Positions 1-8,450 of a stretch of 64,000 bases of DNA are shown piece after piece (the first letter of the stretch is position 1; each line of letters starts with the position of its first letter). Where the stretch lies: NCBI RefSeq assembly GCF_039522935.1, contig NZ_BAAAEI010000008.1:62001-126000 (forward strand), read 5' to 3'. The notes under the pieces are model-generated. The model was given only the letters and a program-made list of their open reading frames with translations, was not told where the DNA came from and searched no databases. A program made the translations under genes and the position numbers. This DNA is from Bowmanella denitrificans. GTDB taxonomy: Bacteria > Pseudomonadota > Gammaproteobacteria > Enterobacterales > Alteromonadaceae.

Positions 1-61
1 TAGCTGGTGAGTATCGATGTACTGATTTAAGAATTTTTACTATAGACAGGAGAGGACAAGT

Positions 62-91
62 GGGGCGGACTAGCGATACCGCCCCATTTTT
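62..91 (+). terminator. Intrinsic terminator of a gene upstream of the window
   Basis: A 7-bp perfect GC stem (GGGGCGG at 62-68 with CCGCCCC at 79-85) is followed by ATTTTTATT on the plus strand. The U-tract lies on the plus side, so it would end a plus-strand transcript entering from the left. It abuts the stop codon of the convergent SapC-family gene. Confidence 0.7.
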
Positions 92-92
92 A

Positions 93-869
93 TTAGTTAG
101 CTTTTTCTGCTTCAGCAGGCTGAGCTTCGGCCTGTTCTTTAGGCAGAATCTGGATAGAGGCAATAGGCTGTTCAGATTTTTGCGAAAACTGCACCAGGCG
201 GTTCAGTTGGCCCATAGAACCCAGCATGGCATAGATAGCACCAAGGAAACCGTTGCGGTGCAATTTCAGTACCTGCTCGTCGTCCAACTTCAGCAGTTTC
301 TCTTCGCTGACGTTGTATAAACCCACCAATTGGCGTTGCTCGCCATTGGCATAACGAATGCCCAGGCGCACTTCATCAACCAGATCCAGATCCACCAGTT
401 GCTTAACAAATTCCTGGGTTACGTTTTCGCTGTTAACCAGATCAGACAACATACGCTGGCGGCTTTCCAGGTACTCGGATACTGAACCATCTTCTTTAAA
501 CAGCTCAAAACCGTCATCTTCGCCCACCAGCTCACTGTCTTTGTCAATAAAGATAGACAGCTGTTCACCATTGGGACGCACATCAAAAGGATAACGCTGC
601 AGATTTAATGGGGCGAAATGGCTCTGCCAGCCTTCTTCAGAGAAATACAGGTTCACACCTTCGTTCAAACCATACAGACCGGCCACATGATAACGATTGG
701 CAGATTCGTCTTTAATCAATACCAGCGGAACGGCGCTGGACGCGCGCGCGAATTCACGAATAGACACACCAACCAGGTGCGAGGCTTTACCATGAGCCAG
801 AGTGGGATCCTGCTTAACCTTCAGCTTCTTGTGAGCTTCCTTATCCAAAATAACGTAGTTGCGAGCCAT
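93..869 (-). CDS. SapC family protein
   Basis: A 258-residue protein that matches the SapC-like family (Pfam PF07277) by overall architecture. It has an N-terminal segment with HLVGVSIREF and a middle region with NLYFSEEGW and PFDVR, and it ends in an acidic, Ala-rich tail. No signal peptide or membrane segment is visible. In marine gammaproteobacteria such genes usually sit beside TonB-dependent receptors and tryptophan-halogenase-like genes. Here the upstream partner would lie outside the window, converging from the left. The ATG at 869 is preceded by a weak purine-rich AGAGAA. The biochemical role of the family is not established, and the name comes from an S-layer/peptide-resistance annotation that need not apply here. 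Confidence 0.8.
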   Translation of the reverse strand: MARNYVILDKEAHKKLKVKQDPTLAHGKASHLVGVSIREFARASSAVPLVLIKDESANRYHVAGLYGLNEGVNLYFSEEGWQSHFAPLNLQRYPFDVRPNGEQLSIFIDKDSELVGEDDGFELFKEDGSVSEYLESRQRMLSDLVNSENVTQEFVKQLVDLDLVDEVRLGIRYANGEQRQLVGLYNVSEEKLLKLDDEQVLKLHRNGFLGAIYAMLGSMGQLNRLVQFSQKSEQPIASIQILPKEQAEAQPAEAEKAN

Positions 870-1370
870 GTTTCAGTTCTCTTTTTATATGAATGTGAAT
901 GACTAAGTGGCGCCAAGTGTCCGCTATTTCAAGGCAAATGTCATCCGCCGGGCGCAACTGCTTGCATTTTATTCAATATGTGCTACTGCACCGAAAACTT
1001 AACATCTTAATTTACCAGCAGAAAAACGCGGCAACTCAAATATAAAAAATTAGCTGGGAGGATTGAGTGACTCGCAACACTTTGTAGCTCTAGTAACAGA
1101 ACCATGAGTTTATATAGTGCGTTACAAGCTCTTCTTCAGGCTGTTTTGGCTTTGTGTTGCGATGCTGGCACTAACCAGTTTTACCGAACAACAGAACCCG
1201 ACCACAACACGTCCGGCTCCGCGTGTAGTGCCGATGCAATAACCCAATTTGATTACGCTGTTGTCGAATTTAATACTACCTTTTGATATAAGTTATACCC
1301 ATTCTTAACATTGGCGCACTCATCTTTGCTAAAGGTTAGTGCCACCCCATATACAAAGGCAATACTTCAT
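870..1370. other. Intergenic region, no gene recognised
   Basis: About 500 bp between the divergent SapC-family and cysteine-synthase-like genes. A 60-codon open frame at 1104-1286 has no ribosome binding site and no recognisable product. The region should hold both promoters, but no clear -35/-10 pair, hairpin or repeat stood out. Confidence 0.5.
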
Positions 1371-2417
1371 ATGTGCAGAGAATGGGCTCACAAGGCCATT
1401 GAAAGTATTCAGGCGGATTTCCAACGCTCTTCCGACACTCATTTGATCAAACTCGAAGTACCGGGTTTTGAACAAATTGATTTCTACTTAAAAGATGAAA
1501 GCACACACCCTACCGGCAGTCTGAAACATCGGTTGGCACGTTCGTTATACCTGTATGCCCTGACCAATGGCTGGATTAATCAACAAACCACCATCATCGA
1601 GTCATCCTCTGGCAGCACGGCGGTATCTGAAGCTTACTTTGCCCGACTACTTGGCTTACCTTTTATTGCAGTCATGCCCAGGCATACGGCGCAGCGAAAG
1701 ATTCAGCAAATTGAGTTTTATGGCGGACAATGCCATTTCGTTGAAAAAAGTGACCAGATCTACGCGGAGTCCATGCGCCTGGCCAAAGAACTCAAGGGTC
1801 ACTATATGGATCAGTTTACTTATGCAGAACGAGCGACTGACTGGCGAGGCAACAACAACATCGCCTGCAGTATTTTTGAGCAGATGCATTATGAACGCCA
1901 TCCCATCCCGGCTTGGATTGTTATGAGTGCAGGCACCGGTGGCACCAGTGCCACTATTGGCCGTTATATCAGATATAAATGCTATGACACCCGCTTATTG
2001 GTGGTAGATCCAGACCATTCGGTGTTCTACCCCTACTTTCTCTCCGGCAATGCCAATCTGACTTCCTGTGGCAGTAAAATAGAAGGTATTGGTCGACCAA
2101 GGGTTGAACCCTCGTTTGTCCCCAGCGTGGTAGACGATATGCTGCAGGTGGCGGACGGTGCCAGTATTGCCACCATGCTATGGCTGGAAAACCTGTTGGG
2201 CCGCAAGGTCGGGCCGTCAACCGGCACCAATATGTGGGGGGCGCTGATCAAAGCAGATGAAATGCGCCGACAGGGTAAGGGTGGCTCCATTGTCACCCTG
2301 TTGTGCGACAGCGGTGAACGTTATCTTGAAACCTACTACAACAAGGATTGGGTGGCGCAAAATATTGGCGACTGCAGCCCGAATCAGCAAGCTTTACAAC
2401 AAATGTTAAAGAGCTGA
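1371..2417 (+). CDS. PLP-dependent cysteine synthase family protein
   Basis: A fold-type II PLP enzyme of 348 residues, similar to cysteine synthase/cystathionine beta-synthase-like proteins. The cofactor lysine is K52 in the segment HPTGSLKHRLA. A serine-rich loop (ESSSGSTAVSEAY) matches the substrate/PLP-phosphate contact region, and a glycine-rich SAGTGGTSATIG loop follows. The open frame extends upstream to a TTG at 1311. The ATG at 1371 is preferred because the protein then begins MCREWAHKAIESIQADFQRS, which is where related proteins begin. It could act in cysteine or other sulfur amino acid metabolism, but the exact substrate cannot be read. It is followed after a short gap by msrPQ, so sulfur and methionine chemistry cluster here. 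Confidence 0.8.
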   Translation: MCREWAHKAIESIQADFQRSSDTHLIKLEVPGFEQIDFYLKDESTHPTGSLKHRLARSLYLYALTNGWINQQTTIIESSSGSTAVSEAYFARLLGLPFIAVMPRHTAQRKIQQIEFYGGQCHFVEKSDQIYAESMRLAKELKGHYMDQFTYAERATDWRGNNNIACSIFEQMHYERHPIPAWIVMSAGTGGTSATIGRYIRYKCYDTRLLVVDPDHSVFYPYFLSGNANLTSCGSKIEGIGRPRVEPSFVPSVVDDMLQVADGASIATMLWLENLLGRKVGPSTGTNMWGALIKADEMRRQGKGGSIVTLLCDSGERYLETYYNKDWVAQNIGDCSPNQQALQQMLKS

Positions 2418-2492
2418 GCATGGCGCTGCTGAAACAAAATAACCGTTTTGCCTGTCATCTCTGGTATCCCTGTTAACGGAACCAGAAACATT

Positions 2493-3488
2493 ATGCTGAT
2501 TAAGCGCCCCACATCCTGGACACTTAAAGACAATCAGGTAACAGACGAAAAAATCTACCAGCAAAGGCGGCATCTGTTAAAGCAAATGGGCTTTATCGGT
2601 GCCGGAGCGCTGCTGGCCTCGCATCAGGCCAGCGGCATCAGCTTATTTGGCGATGATGAGCCCAGATTTCAAACTCATGCGCTGGATTATGCTGAGGCGC
2701 AACAGCAAAGCCAGATTCTGACACCTGAAGCCAAGGTTATCGGCCATAACAATTTTTATGAATTTGGCACCGATAAAAGCGATCCCAAGGCTAATGCCCA
2801 GGCATTTCAGGTCGATCCCTGGCAGCTCAGAGTGGATGGCCTGGTGGAAACCCCTTTTACCCTGTCGTTTGATGAACTATTCAAATTTGCTCCACTGCAA
2901 GAACGCATTTACCGCCTTCGCTGTGTCGAAGCCTGGTCTATGGTGATCCCCTGGGTTGGCTTCTCGCTGAATGCCTTGTTGAACAAAGCCCGGCCTCTTA
3001 GCAGCGGTAAATATGTTGCCTTTGAAACGCTGTACGACCCTAAGCAGATGCCAGGTCAAAGCAACCCTTTTCGCGGCGGCGGTATTGATTACCCCTATGT
3101 AGAAGGCCTGCGTATAGACGAAGCTGCACATCCGCTGAGTTTTCTGGCGGTAGGTCTTTATGGTAAAAGCCTGCCGGCACAGAATGGCGCCCCTATCCGC
3201 CTGGTGGTGCCCTGGAAATATGGCTTTAAAAGCATTAAATCCATTGTACGAATCAGCGTGGTTGATAAGCAGCCACCCACTACGTGGAATCTGTTGGCGG
3301 CACAGGAATATGGCTTTTACGCCAATGTTAATCCCAAAGTGGATCACCCACGCTGGAGTCAGGCCAGAGAGAGACGTATCACCACAGGTGGCCTGTTTTC
3401 CAGTAACCGAATCGACACACAGCTGTTCAACGGCTATGACGAAGTGGCCAGCCTCTATTCTGGTATGGATTTAAGGCAACATTACTGA
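2493..3488 (+). CDS. msrP: MsrP, periplasmic methionine sulfoxide reductase catalytic subunit
   Basis: A molybdopterin-dependent reductase of 331 residues that repairs oxidised methionine in periplasmic proteins, taking electrons from MsrQ. A twin-arginine signal (QQRRHLLKQMGF, residues 23-34) precedes an Ala/Gly-rich hydrophobic stretch, which fits Tat export of the folded cofactor protein. The molybdenum ligand is Cys144 in RLRCVEAWSM. The GRGGG-type loop and the WKYGFKSIKSI segment near the C-terminus are typical of the YedY/MsrP family. The ATG at 2493 is chosen over the TTG at 2448 because it gives a normal Tat leader. The stop codon overlaps the msrQ start by one base, so the two are translationally coupled. 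Confidence 0.95.
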   Translation: MLIKRPTSWTLKDNQVTDEKIYQQRRHLLKQMGFIGAGALLASHQASGISLFGDDEPRFQTHALDYAEAQQQSQILTPEAKVIGHNNFYEFGTDKSDPKANAQAFQVDPWQLRVDGLVETPFTLSFDELFKFAPLQERIYRLRCVEAWSMVIPWVGFSLNALLNKARPLSSGKYVAFETLYDPKQMPGQSNPFRGGGIDYPYVEGLRIDEAAHPLSFLAVGLYGKSLPAQNGAPIRLVVPWKYGFKSIKSIVRISVVDKQPPTTWNLLAAQEYGFYANVNPKVDHPRWSQARERRITTGGLFSSNRIDTQLFNGYDEVASLYSGMDLRQHY

Positions 3489-4090
3489 TGGTTAGAGGAC
3501 TGAGTCGCAGGAACATCTTCTGGCTCAAGGCTCTGATTCACTTACTCAGTCTGGGCTGGGCCTCGCTTACCTATTACCGGGCCGGTACGGATCAGCTAGG
3601 CGGCGATCCTGTAGAGGGCATTTTGCACTTTACCGGCATCGGGGCATTTAACCTGCTGTTGTTATGTCTGATTATTTCGCCACTGGTCAGGTGGTCTCGT
3701 ATCAGCCAGTTTATGCAGGTGCGCCGGTTACTGGGGTTGTATGCTTTCTTCTATGCACTGCTGCACCTGGCCAGTTACATTCTGTTCGAGTTGCAATTGG
3801 AATGGCAGTTGCTGCTCAGTGAAATTGTCAAACGGCCTTATATCACTGTAGGTTTCAGTGCCTGGATAATTCTGCTGGCCCTGACACTGACCTCAAACAA
3901 AGCCGCCCAGCGCCGTCTTGGCCGCAACTGGCAAAAATTACATAACTGGGTTTATCTGGCCGCCGGACTCATTGCCCTGCACTATATCTGGTCGGTAAAG
4001 TCCGATATCACGCAGCCGCTTGTGTATATCGGGATGTTGTTACTACTGTTAAGTTTCAGAAAAGATAAGTTGCTGAAGTTGTGGCGTTGA
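3488..4090 (+). CDS. msrQ: MsrQ, heme-binding inner-membrane subunit of the MsrPQ system
   Basis: A 200-residue polytopic membrane protein of the ferric reductase-like (YedZ) family, close to the usual length of about 210. About six hydrophobic segments are visible. Conserved histidines for heme b lie in ALLHLASYILF, NWQKLHNWVYL and GLIALHYIW. It passes electrons from the quinone pool or a flavin reductase to MsrP on the periplasmic side. The start ATG overlaps the msrP stop (TGATG), which is the usual gene order. The transcript runs into a hairpin and then the repeat array downstream. Confidence 0.95.
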   Translation: MVRGLSRRNIFWLKALIHLLSLGWASLTYYRAGTDQLGGDPVEGILHFTGIGAFNLLLLCLIISPLVRWSRISQFMQVRRLLGLYAFFYALLHLASYILFELQLEWQLLLSEIVKRPYITVGFSAWIILLALTLTSNKAAQRRLGRNWQKLHNWVYLAAGLIALHYIWSVKSDITQPLVYIGMLLLLLSFRKDKLLKLWR

Positions 4091-4099
4091 GATGGCAGA

Positions 4100-4134
4100 T
4101 TGAACTGACCCTAAGAAGGTGGTCAAGGGTTCAA
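4100..4134 (+). terminator. Hairpin after msrQ, possible terminator
   Basis: TTGAAC (4100-4105) pairs with GTTCAA (4129-4134), and inside it GACC (4107-4110) pairs with GGTC (4121-4124). It begins 10 nt after the msrQ stop, and a T-rich stretch (ATTGTTTTTC) follows a few bases later. The internal loop and the gap before the U-tract make it a weak call. Confidence 0.35.
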
Positions 4135-4167
4135 ACTATTGTTTTTCAAATGCCATAAGCCTGGCTT

Positions 4168-4384
4168 CGCCCGCCAGGGATGGCGGAAGTGCAGATTACG
4201 CAGGAGCGGTTATCTGCCCGCTCATCCCTGGACATCGCCGGTGAATGCTCCTGCTACACCGGCATACGCCCGCCAAGGATGGTGATAGTGCAGAAAACGC
4301 AGGAGCAGTTTTTCTGCCCGTCCATCCCTGGACATCGCCGGTGAATGCTCCTGCTACACCGGCATACCGTCCATCCCTGGACAT
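4168..4384. repeat. Structured tandem repeat array, locus A (two ~100-bp units plus a partial)
   Basis: Two direct units lie at 4168-4266 and 4267-4366, followed by a fragment at 4367-4384. Each unit encodes three pairings. An outer stem (CCAGGGATG 4174-4182 with CATCCCTGG 4223-4231 in unit 1) encloses a hairpin (GCAGAAAA 4290-4297 with TTTTCTGC 4310-4317 in unit 2). A third hairpin (GCCGGTG/CACCGGC, 4237-4263 and 4337-4363) follows. The loops of the last two hold GCAGGAGC and GCTCCTGC, which are exact reverse complements. A diverged copy lies at 51341-51536. Both loci sit between convergent genes. No transposase or ORF-like coding signal is associated. Confidence 0.85.
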
Positions 4385-4412
4385 AAAAAACCCCGCGGAG
4401 TTGCGGGGTTTT
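4385..4412 (-). terminator. Strong intrinsic terminator (mainly minus strand)
   Basis: CCCCGC (4391-4396) pairs with GCGGGG (4403-4408). It is flanked by six A on the left and four T on the right, so it can act in both directions. The minus strand has the better U-tract (TTTTTT). It would end transcripts of the DUF3718 gene or of a small RNA, and it may also stop msrPQ read-through. Confidence 0.75.
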
Positions 4413-4419
4413 GCATAAG

Positions 4420-4480
4420 TTGGGCTAAAGCACTCTCTCAAATTAAGAGGCGTCAAGACCTTCAAGAGAGTGCTGCCCAA
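4420..4480 (-). other. Long hairpin upstream of the terminator (3' UTR or small RNA candidate)
   Basis: TTGGGC (4420-4425) pairs with GCCCAA (4475-4480), and AGCACTCTCT (4429-4438) pairs with AGAGAGTGCT (4465-4474). This is 16 pairs with a single 3-nt bulge. Read on the minus strand, the hairpin is followed 8 nt later by a strong terminator. That arrangement is typical of the 3' part of a small RNA, but no convincing promoter was found, so it may simply be the 3' UTR of the DUF3718 gene. Confidence 0.45.
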
Positions 4481-4575
4481 TCCTGTGGAAGCTGGACGAT
4501 GCCAGCCGCCTTAATCCGTTTAATCAGCTAATTTATGTTCGAAAGTCTGAATCTGAGACGCCGGATAAAATTCTA

Positions 4576-4971
4576 TCAGTTGATCCTGGCCAACAATTCC
4601 TGACCTATGGGGCTGGCGATATGGCCATTACTTTCTGCCCACTGTTGCAGCAGTTGCCCATCGGCTTCGGCCTGAGTCAGGTCAGATTTGCTCATTTTTT
4701 TGATCATAAAGGTGCCGACTTCGTTGGCGCCATTTTCCATCGCATAGCGAATCAGGCTATTGCCACCACAGCTGATCCCTGTGTAGTAGTCACCCAAACG
4801 CAGGTTGTAGTCATCCTGCACTTTTTTGACTTTCTTACGCAGTTCAGATTTATCATCGTTTTTTACGATGGTGCAGATATTCTGCAAATCTTCGTTGATA
4901 TCGGCTTGGCTCACAGGAGTGAAAACGAAACCTACCAGGCTGGCGATAACTGCAATAGCTGACTTTTTCAT
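4576..4971 (-). CDS. DUF3718 domain protein, secreted
   Basis: A small protein of 131 residues with a clear Sec signal peptide (MKKSAIAVIASLVGFVFTPVSQA), so probably periplasmic. The mature part matches DUF3718 (Pfam PF12514): a conserved Cys near residue 33, KNDDKSELRKK, then YYTGISCGGNSLIRYAMENGA. The two conserved cysteines could form a disulfide. The function of the family is unknown; it is mainly found in Alteromonadales and Vibrionales. The gene stands alone between two convergent or co-directional units and is followed by a hairpin and a strong terminator about 100 bp downstream. Confidence 0.8.
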   Translation of the reverse strand: MKKSAIAVIASLVGFVFTPVSQADINEDLQNICTIVKNDDKSELRKKVKKVQDDYNLRLGDYYTGISCGGNSLIRYAMENGANEVGTFMIKKMSKSDLTQAEADGQLLQQWAESNGHIASPIGQELLARIN

Positions 4972-5159
4972 GGGTGTTGCCTCTAAACAAATTTACACAT
5001 TCGGGTCTTGACGGAGATAAGCTTATAAGAGGATTGGCAAAGGTGACAGAGTAGCGCCAGTACCTATGTATAAGTTCTTATACCCTAGCCTGGGCAACCC
5101 GCAGGAATGCGATGCTTACCCCACAGTACAATGCAGATGAAATAAGCAATAGTCTTAGC

Positions 5160-5192
5160 AAAAGACAGGCTTCAACAGAGGTGTTGCCTGTC
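5160..5192 (-). terminator. Intrinsic terminator of zapE
   Basis: GACAGGC (5164-5170) pairs with GCCTGTC (5186-5192). On the minus strand the stem is followed by TTTTGC. It starts 15 nt beyond the zapE stop codon. Confidence 0.65.
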
Positions 5193-5206
5193 CTGGTTAA
5201 CTTGAT

Positions 5207-6310
5207 TTAAGGCAGGTGCTGTAAAGCGAGATAATCGTGAGACTGCATTTCTTTCAGGCGACTCAGGCAGCGCTTAAACTCAAAGTTCAGACGCCCCTCG
5301 GTATAAAGTGCCTCTAACGGCACCGCCGCCGACATAATCAATTTGACATTCCGCTCATAAAACTCGTCCACCATGGCAATAAAACGCCGGGCAATATCGT
5401 CCACTTGCTGCCCCATTTGTTCCACATTGGCCACCAGCACAGTGTGGTAGCAACGACTCAGCTCCATATAGTCAGCCTGGCTGCGGGGACCATCACAGAT
5501 AGCGCGAAAGTCAATCATCAGCACCCCATCAGCCTCACGCAGACTCTGAATTTTACGTCCTTCCACTTCTATTGGTTGGTGTTGAGTACCTTCTTCCGGT
5601 GCCAACTGGATAAAGTATCTGTGCAAATTTTCCGTGGCATCTGTGTCCAGTGGATGATGATAAATTTCTGCTTGTTCGAGAGCCCGAAGCCGGTAATCAG
5701 TACCGCTGTCGACATTCACCACAGCGCAGTGCTGCTTAATCAAATGAATGGCAGGCAGGAACCTGGCCCGCTGCAAACCATTTCGGTACAACTCATCCGG
5801 CACAATATTGGAGGTGGCAACCAGCACGATACCATGACTGAACAGTTCCTCCATCAAGGTACCTAAAATCATCGCATCGGTGATGTCCGACACAAAAAAC
5901 TCGTCAAAACAGATCACTCTGGCTTCTTTAGCAAAGCGTCTCGCTACGGTTTTCAGGGGATCAGACTGGCCAGCCAGGGCCTTAAGTTCATGATGCACCT
6001 TATGCATAAAACGATGAAAGTGAATGCGCATCTTGTGCTCGAACGGTAAGCATTCAAAGAAGGTATCCACCAGATAGGTTTTACCCCGTCCTACCCCGCC
6101 CCAAAAATACAGACCTTGAACCGGGGCAGGTTGACCTCTGCTGAATAGCCCTTTCAAACGCCCCGTCACGCCCTTCTTGGGCTTTTCCACCAACAACTTT
6201 TCATACAGTTCCTGCAGATGCCGAACCGCATTCTCCTGCGCAGAATCGGCAAAAAAGTCCGGCGATTGCAGATCCTGCTGGTATTTTTGCCACGGGGTCA
6301 TAGATAACAT
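5207..6310 (-). CDS. zapE: ZapE, cell-division AFG1-like ATPase
   Basis: A P-loop ATPase of 367 residues in the AFG1/ZapE family, which associates with FtsZ rings under stress. The Walker A motif GGVGRGKT is at residues 71-78, and a Walker B-like VICFDEFFVSDITDA and a sensor-like LVATSNIVPDELY follow. The open frame reaches back to 6664, but the preceding sequence does not resemble the family. ATG 6310 (MLSMTPWQKYQQDL) gives the normal length, and ATG 6301 is an equally possible start. It is transcribed away from zapG, and the zapE/zapG/degQ/degS neighbourhood is the same as in E. coli. Confidence 0.93.
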   Translation of the reverse strand: MLSMTPWQKYQQDLQSPDFFADSAQENAVRHLQELYEKLLVEKPKKGVTGRLKGLFSRGQPAPVQGLYFWGGVGRGKTYLVDTFFECLPFEHKMRIHFHRFMHKVHHELKALAGQSDPLKTVARRFAKEARVICFDEFFVSDITDAMILGTLMEELFSHGIVLVATSNIVPDELYRNGLQRARFLPAIHLIKQHCAVVNVDSGTDYRLRALEQAEIYHHPLDTDATENLHRYFIQLAPEEGTQHQPIEVEGRKIQSLREADGVLMIDFRAICDGPRSQADYMELSRCYHTVLVANVEQMGQQVDDIARRFIAMVDEFYERNVKLIMSAAVPLEALYTEGRLNFEFKRCLSRLKEMQSHDYLALQHLP

Positions 6311-6539
6311 GTGTCGCGATCCACTGATGATGCCAATCGACTCAAATATGTCCCAACGGACGGCCGAATGCTTGAATAAAAATAAACTGGCCGCATAGTT
6401 TGCGTAGCGGGTATTATTAAGTAAAGGGTGTCGGCGGTAAAATCTGCACTTTGATCGCTTGATAGCGGCAAATGCCGTTTTCCACTGCCACCATGTTTGC
6501 ACGCCGCGTGCTTTTTGTTGTTTATTTGGGGGAGAGGTT

Positions 6540-6977
6540 ATGGACTGGATAGTAGGACTCTTGCTGCTGGTGTGCGGGGCTGTCATCGGCTTTTTTGCGG
6601 CCAGATACAGCCTGAACAAATCGGGTGACAAGCAATCCGGTATGGCGATAGAGCAGGACATCAAACGCTTGATGTCAGAGCAGGCCGCTATCCATATCAG
6701 TGAATGTCGTCAGATGCTGGCTACTATCGACCAACAAAGCGAGATGCTTAAGAGCCAGATGGAGAACTATGAGTCTCTGCTGACTCAGGTGGACACTGAA
6801 CAGGACAAGCCTCAGCTCAATTATTTTGGCGAGCAGGCGTCAGCCTATTTGCGCAATCAAAGTAAAAAACAACAACCGGTCAGCCAGACCACAGACTATC
6901 AACCCAGGGATTATGCCAATGCCGGGACGGGTTTGTTTAAAGGTACCGGTAAAAGCACGTCATCGTCTGCGGACTAA
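6540..6977 (+). CDS. zapG: ZapG (YhcB, DUF1043), inner-membrane division/envelope protein
   Basis: A 145-residue membrane-anchored coiled-coil protein. Residues 4-22 form one transmembrane helix (VGLLLLVCGAVIGFFAARY), followed by a helical, Gln/Glu-rich region typical of the YhcB family. The conserved C-terminal block QPRDYANAGTGLFKG is present. Family members link cell division, elongation and envelope synthesis. The ATG at 6540 is preceded by a strong GGGGGAGAGG, so the in-frame extension to 6459 is not used. The position between zapE (divergent) and degQ matches other gammaproteobacteria and supports the assignment. Confidence 0.88.
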   Translation: MDWIVGLLLLVCGAVIGFFAARYSLNKSGDKQSGMAIEQDIKRLMSEQAAIHISECRQMLATIDQQSEMLKSQMENYESLLTQVDTEQDKPQLNYFGEQASAYLRNQSKKQQPVSQTTDYQPRDYANAGTGLFKGTGKSTSSSAD

Positions 6978-7056
6978 ATTTGCATTGAACTTTCTACCCG
7001 CCCACTGTGTCTGTTGAATACTTTTGTCCTTGAATCAGCCTGGAGAAATAGCAGCA

Positions 7057-8430
7057 ATGAAAACAGCCTTTGGACGAAACATCACCAAGGTATTTGCCAT
7101 CAGTGCACTGGCCATGGCCAGTGCGTCATTCACTACCAGCGCCGCCATTCCGTTTTTCGGCGACGACGATAAGGTGCCATCATTGGCTCCGATGCTGGAG
7201 GAAGTGAAACCCGCAGTCGTCAGCATCTCGGTGGCTGGCACGCAGGTGTCCAGACAAAGAGTGCCGGAAATGTTCCGCTTCTTTTTTGGCCCCAACGCAC
7301 CAGATGAGCAAGTGCAGGAACGTCCGTTCCGCGGCCTGGGTTCCGGCGTCATTATTGACGCAGACAAAGGCTATATCATCACCAACAACCATGTGGTGGA
7401 TCAGGCCGATAAAATCACCGTCACACTGGTTGACGGCCGGGAGCTGGAAGCCAAAAAACTAGGCTCTGACGAGCAAAGCGATATTGCCTTACTGCAGGTC
7501 AAGGCCGACAACCTGCATGCAGTTAAAGTGGCCGATTCAGACCAGCTTCGGGTTGGTGATTTTGTGGTGGCCATAGGTAACCCCTTTGGCCTGACCCAAA
7601 CAGTTACCTCCGGGATTGTCAGTGCGCTGGGCCGCAGTGGTCTTAATATCGAAGGTTATGAAGACTTTATTCAAACCGATGCGGCCATCAACCGTGGTAA
7701 TTCAGGTGGCGCCCTGGTTAACCTGCGCGGCGAACTGGTGGGGATCAATACCGCCATTTACGGCCCCAACGGCGGCAACGTCGGGATTGGTTTTGCCATT
7801 CCTTCCAATATGATGAAGAACCTGTCTGATCAGTTAATTGAATTTGGTGAAATTCGCCGCGGTCTGCTGGGCATTCTTGGTGGCGACCTGGATTCCGAAC
7901 TAGCCAAGGCCATGGACCTGGATGTACACCAAGGTGCATTTGTACGCGAAGTGAATGCCGGTTCAGCGGCGGAAAAAGGCGGTATTGAACCGGGTGATAT
8001 TATTTTGTCCATTGATGGCAAGGATATCCGCAGCTTCACCGAACTGCGCGCTAAAATAGGCACATTAGGCGCTGGAAGCAAGGTGAAACTAGGGCTGCTG
8101 CGCGATGGTAAACGCAAGAATGTGGAAGTCACCCTGGGTGATTACACCTCTGCTAATGTCGCCGCCAGTGAAATTCACCCCTTCCTTGAAGGTGCGAATC
8201 TGTCCGATGGTAAAACGGAAGACGGTATCAATGGTGTGTTAGTCTCAGATATCGCCAGTCGTTCGCCTGCTGAAAGGCTGGGATTACAGAATGGCGATGT
8301 AATAGTAGGCATCAACCGCCAACGTATTCAGAATGTCAGTGAGTTGCGCAGTTACCTGCGTGACAATGAAGGCGTGGTAGCCCTGAATATCAAGCGAGGT
8401 AAGAGCTCGCTCTATCTGGTGATTCGTTAA
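7057..8430 (+). CDS. degQ: DegQ/DegP-type periplasmic serine endoprotease
   Basis: An HtrA-family protease/chaperone of 457 residues that degrades misfolded envelope proteins. It has a Sec signal peptide (about residues 1-30), a trypsin-like domain with His112 (TNNHVV), Asp142 (SDIALL) and Ser216 (GNSGGAL), then two PDZ domains (about 245-345 and 370-455). The second PDZ domain and the signal peptide distinguish it from DegS downstream. The ATG at 7057 has a GGAGA about 10 nt upstream, while the TTG at 7024 has no support. The gene ends in a good intrinsic terminator, so degS is transcribed separately or by read-through. DegQ is preferred over DegP because of the degQ-degS order. Confidence 0.92.
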   Translation: MKTAFGRNITKVFAISALAMASASFTTSAAIPFFGDDDKVPSLAPMLEEVKPAVVSISVAGTQVSRQRVPEMFRFFFGPNAPDEQVQERPFRGLGSGVIIDADKGYIITNNHVVDQADKITVTLVDGRELEAKKLGSDEQSDIALLQVKADNLHAVKVADSDQLRVGDFVVAIGNPFGLTQTVTSGIVSALGRSGLNIEGYEDFIQTDAAINRGNSGGALVNLRGELVGINTAIYGPNGGNVGIGFAIPSNMMKNLSDQLIEFGEIRRGLLGILGGDLDSELAKAMDLDVHQGAFVREVNAGSAAEKGGIEPGDIILSIDGKDIRSFTELRAKIGTLGAGSKVKLGLLRDGKRKNVEVTLGDYTSANVAASEIHPFLEGANLSDGKTEDGINGVLVSDIASRSPAERLGLQNGDVIVGINRQRIQNVSELRSYLRDNEGVVALNIKRGKSSLYLVIR

Positions 8431-8450
8431 TTCGCACCAGATTGCCACCA

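Noticed and set aside
1104..1286. A 60-codon frame upstream of the cysteine-synthase-like gene
   Set aside because: No ribosome binding site, composition unlike a protein, and no pattern recognised.
4168..4384. A CRISPR array
   Set aside because: Units of about 100 bp with internal hairpins and no unique spacers, and no cas genes; the pattern is a tandem structured repeat.
4196..4480. A 94-codon minus-strand open frame, and similar frames at 51299-51679
   Set aside because: They are translations of the structured repeat arrays; they have no ribosome site and repeat the same peptide with each unit.
6311..6664. A longer ZapE starting at 6664
   Set aside because: The extra 118 residues do not resemble the family and overlap the divergent zapG upstream region; the usual length begins at 6310.
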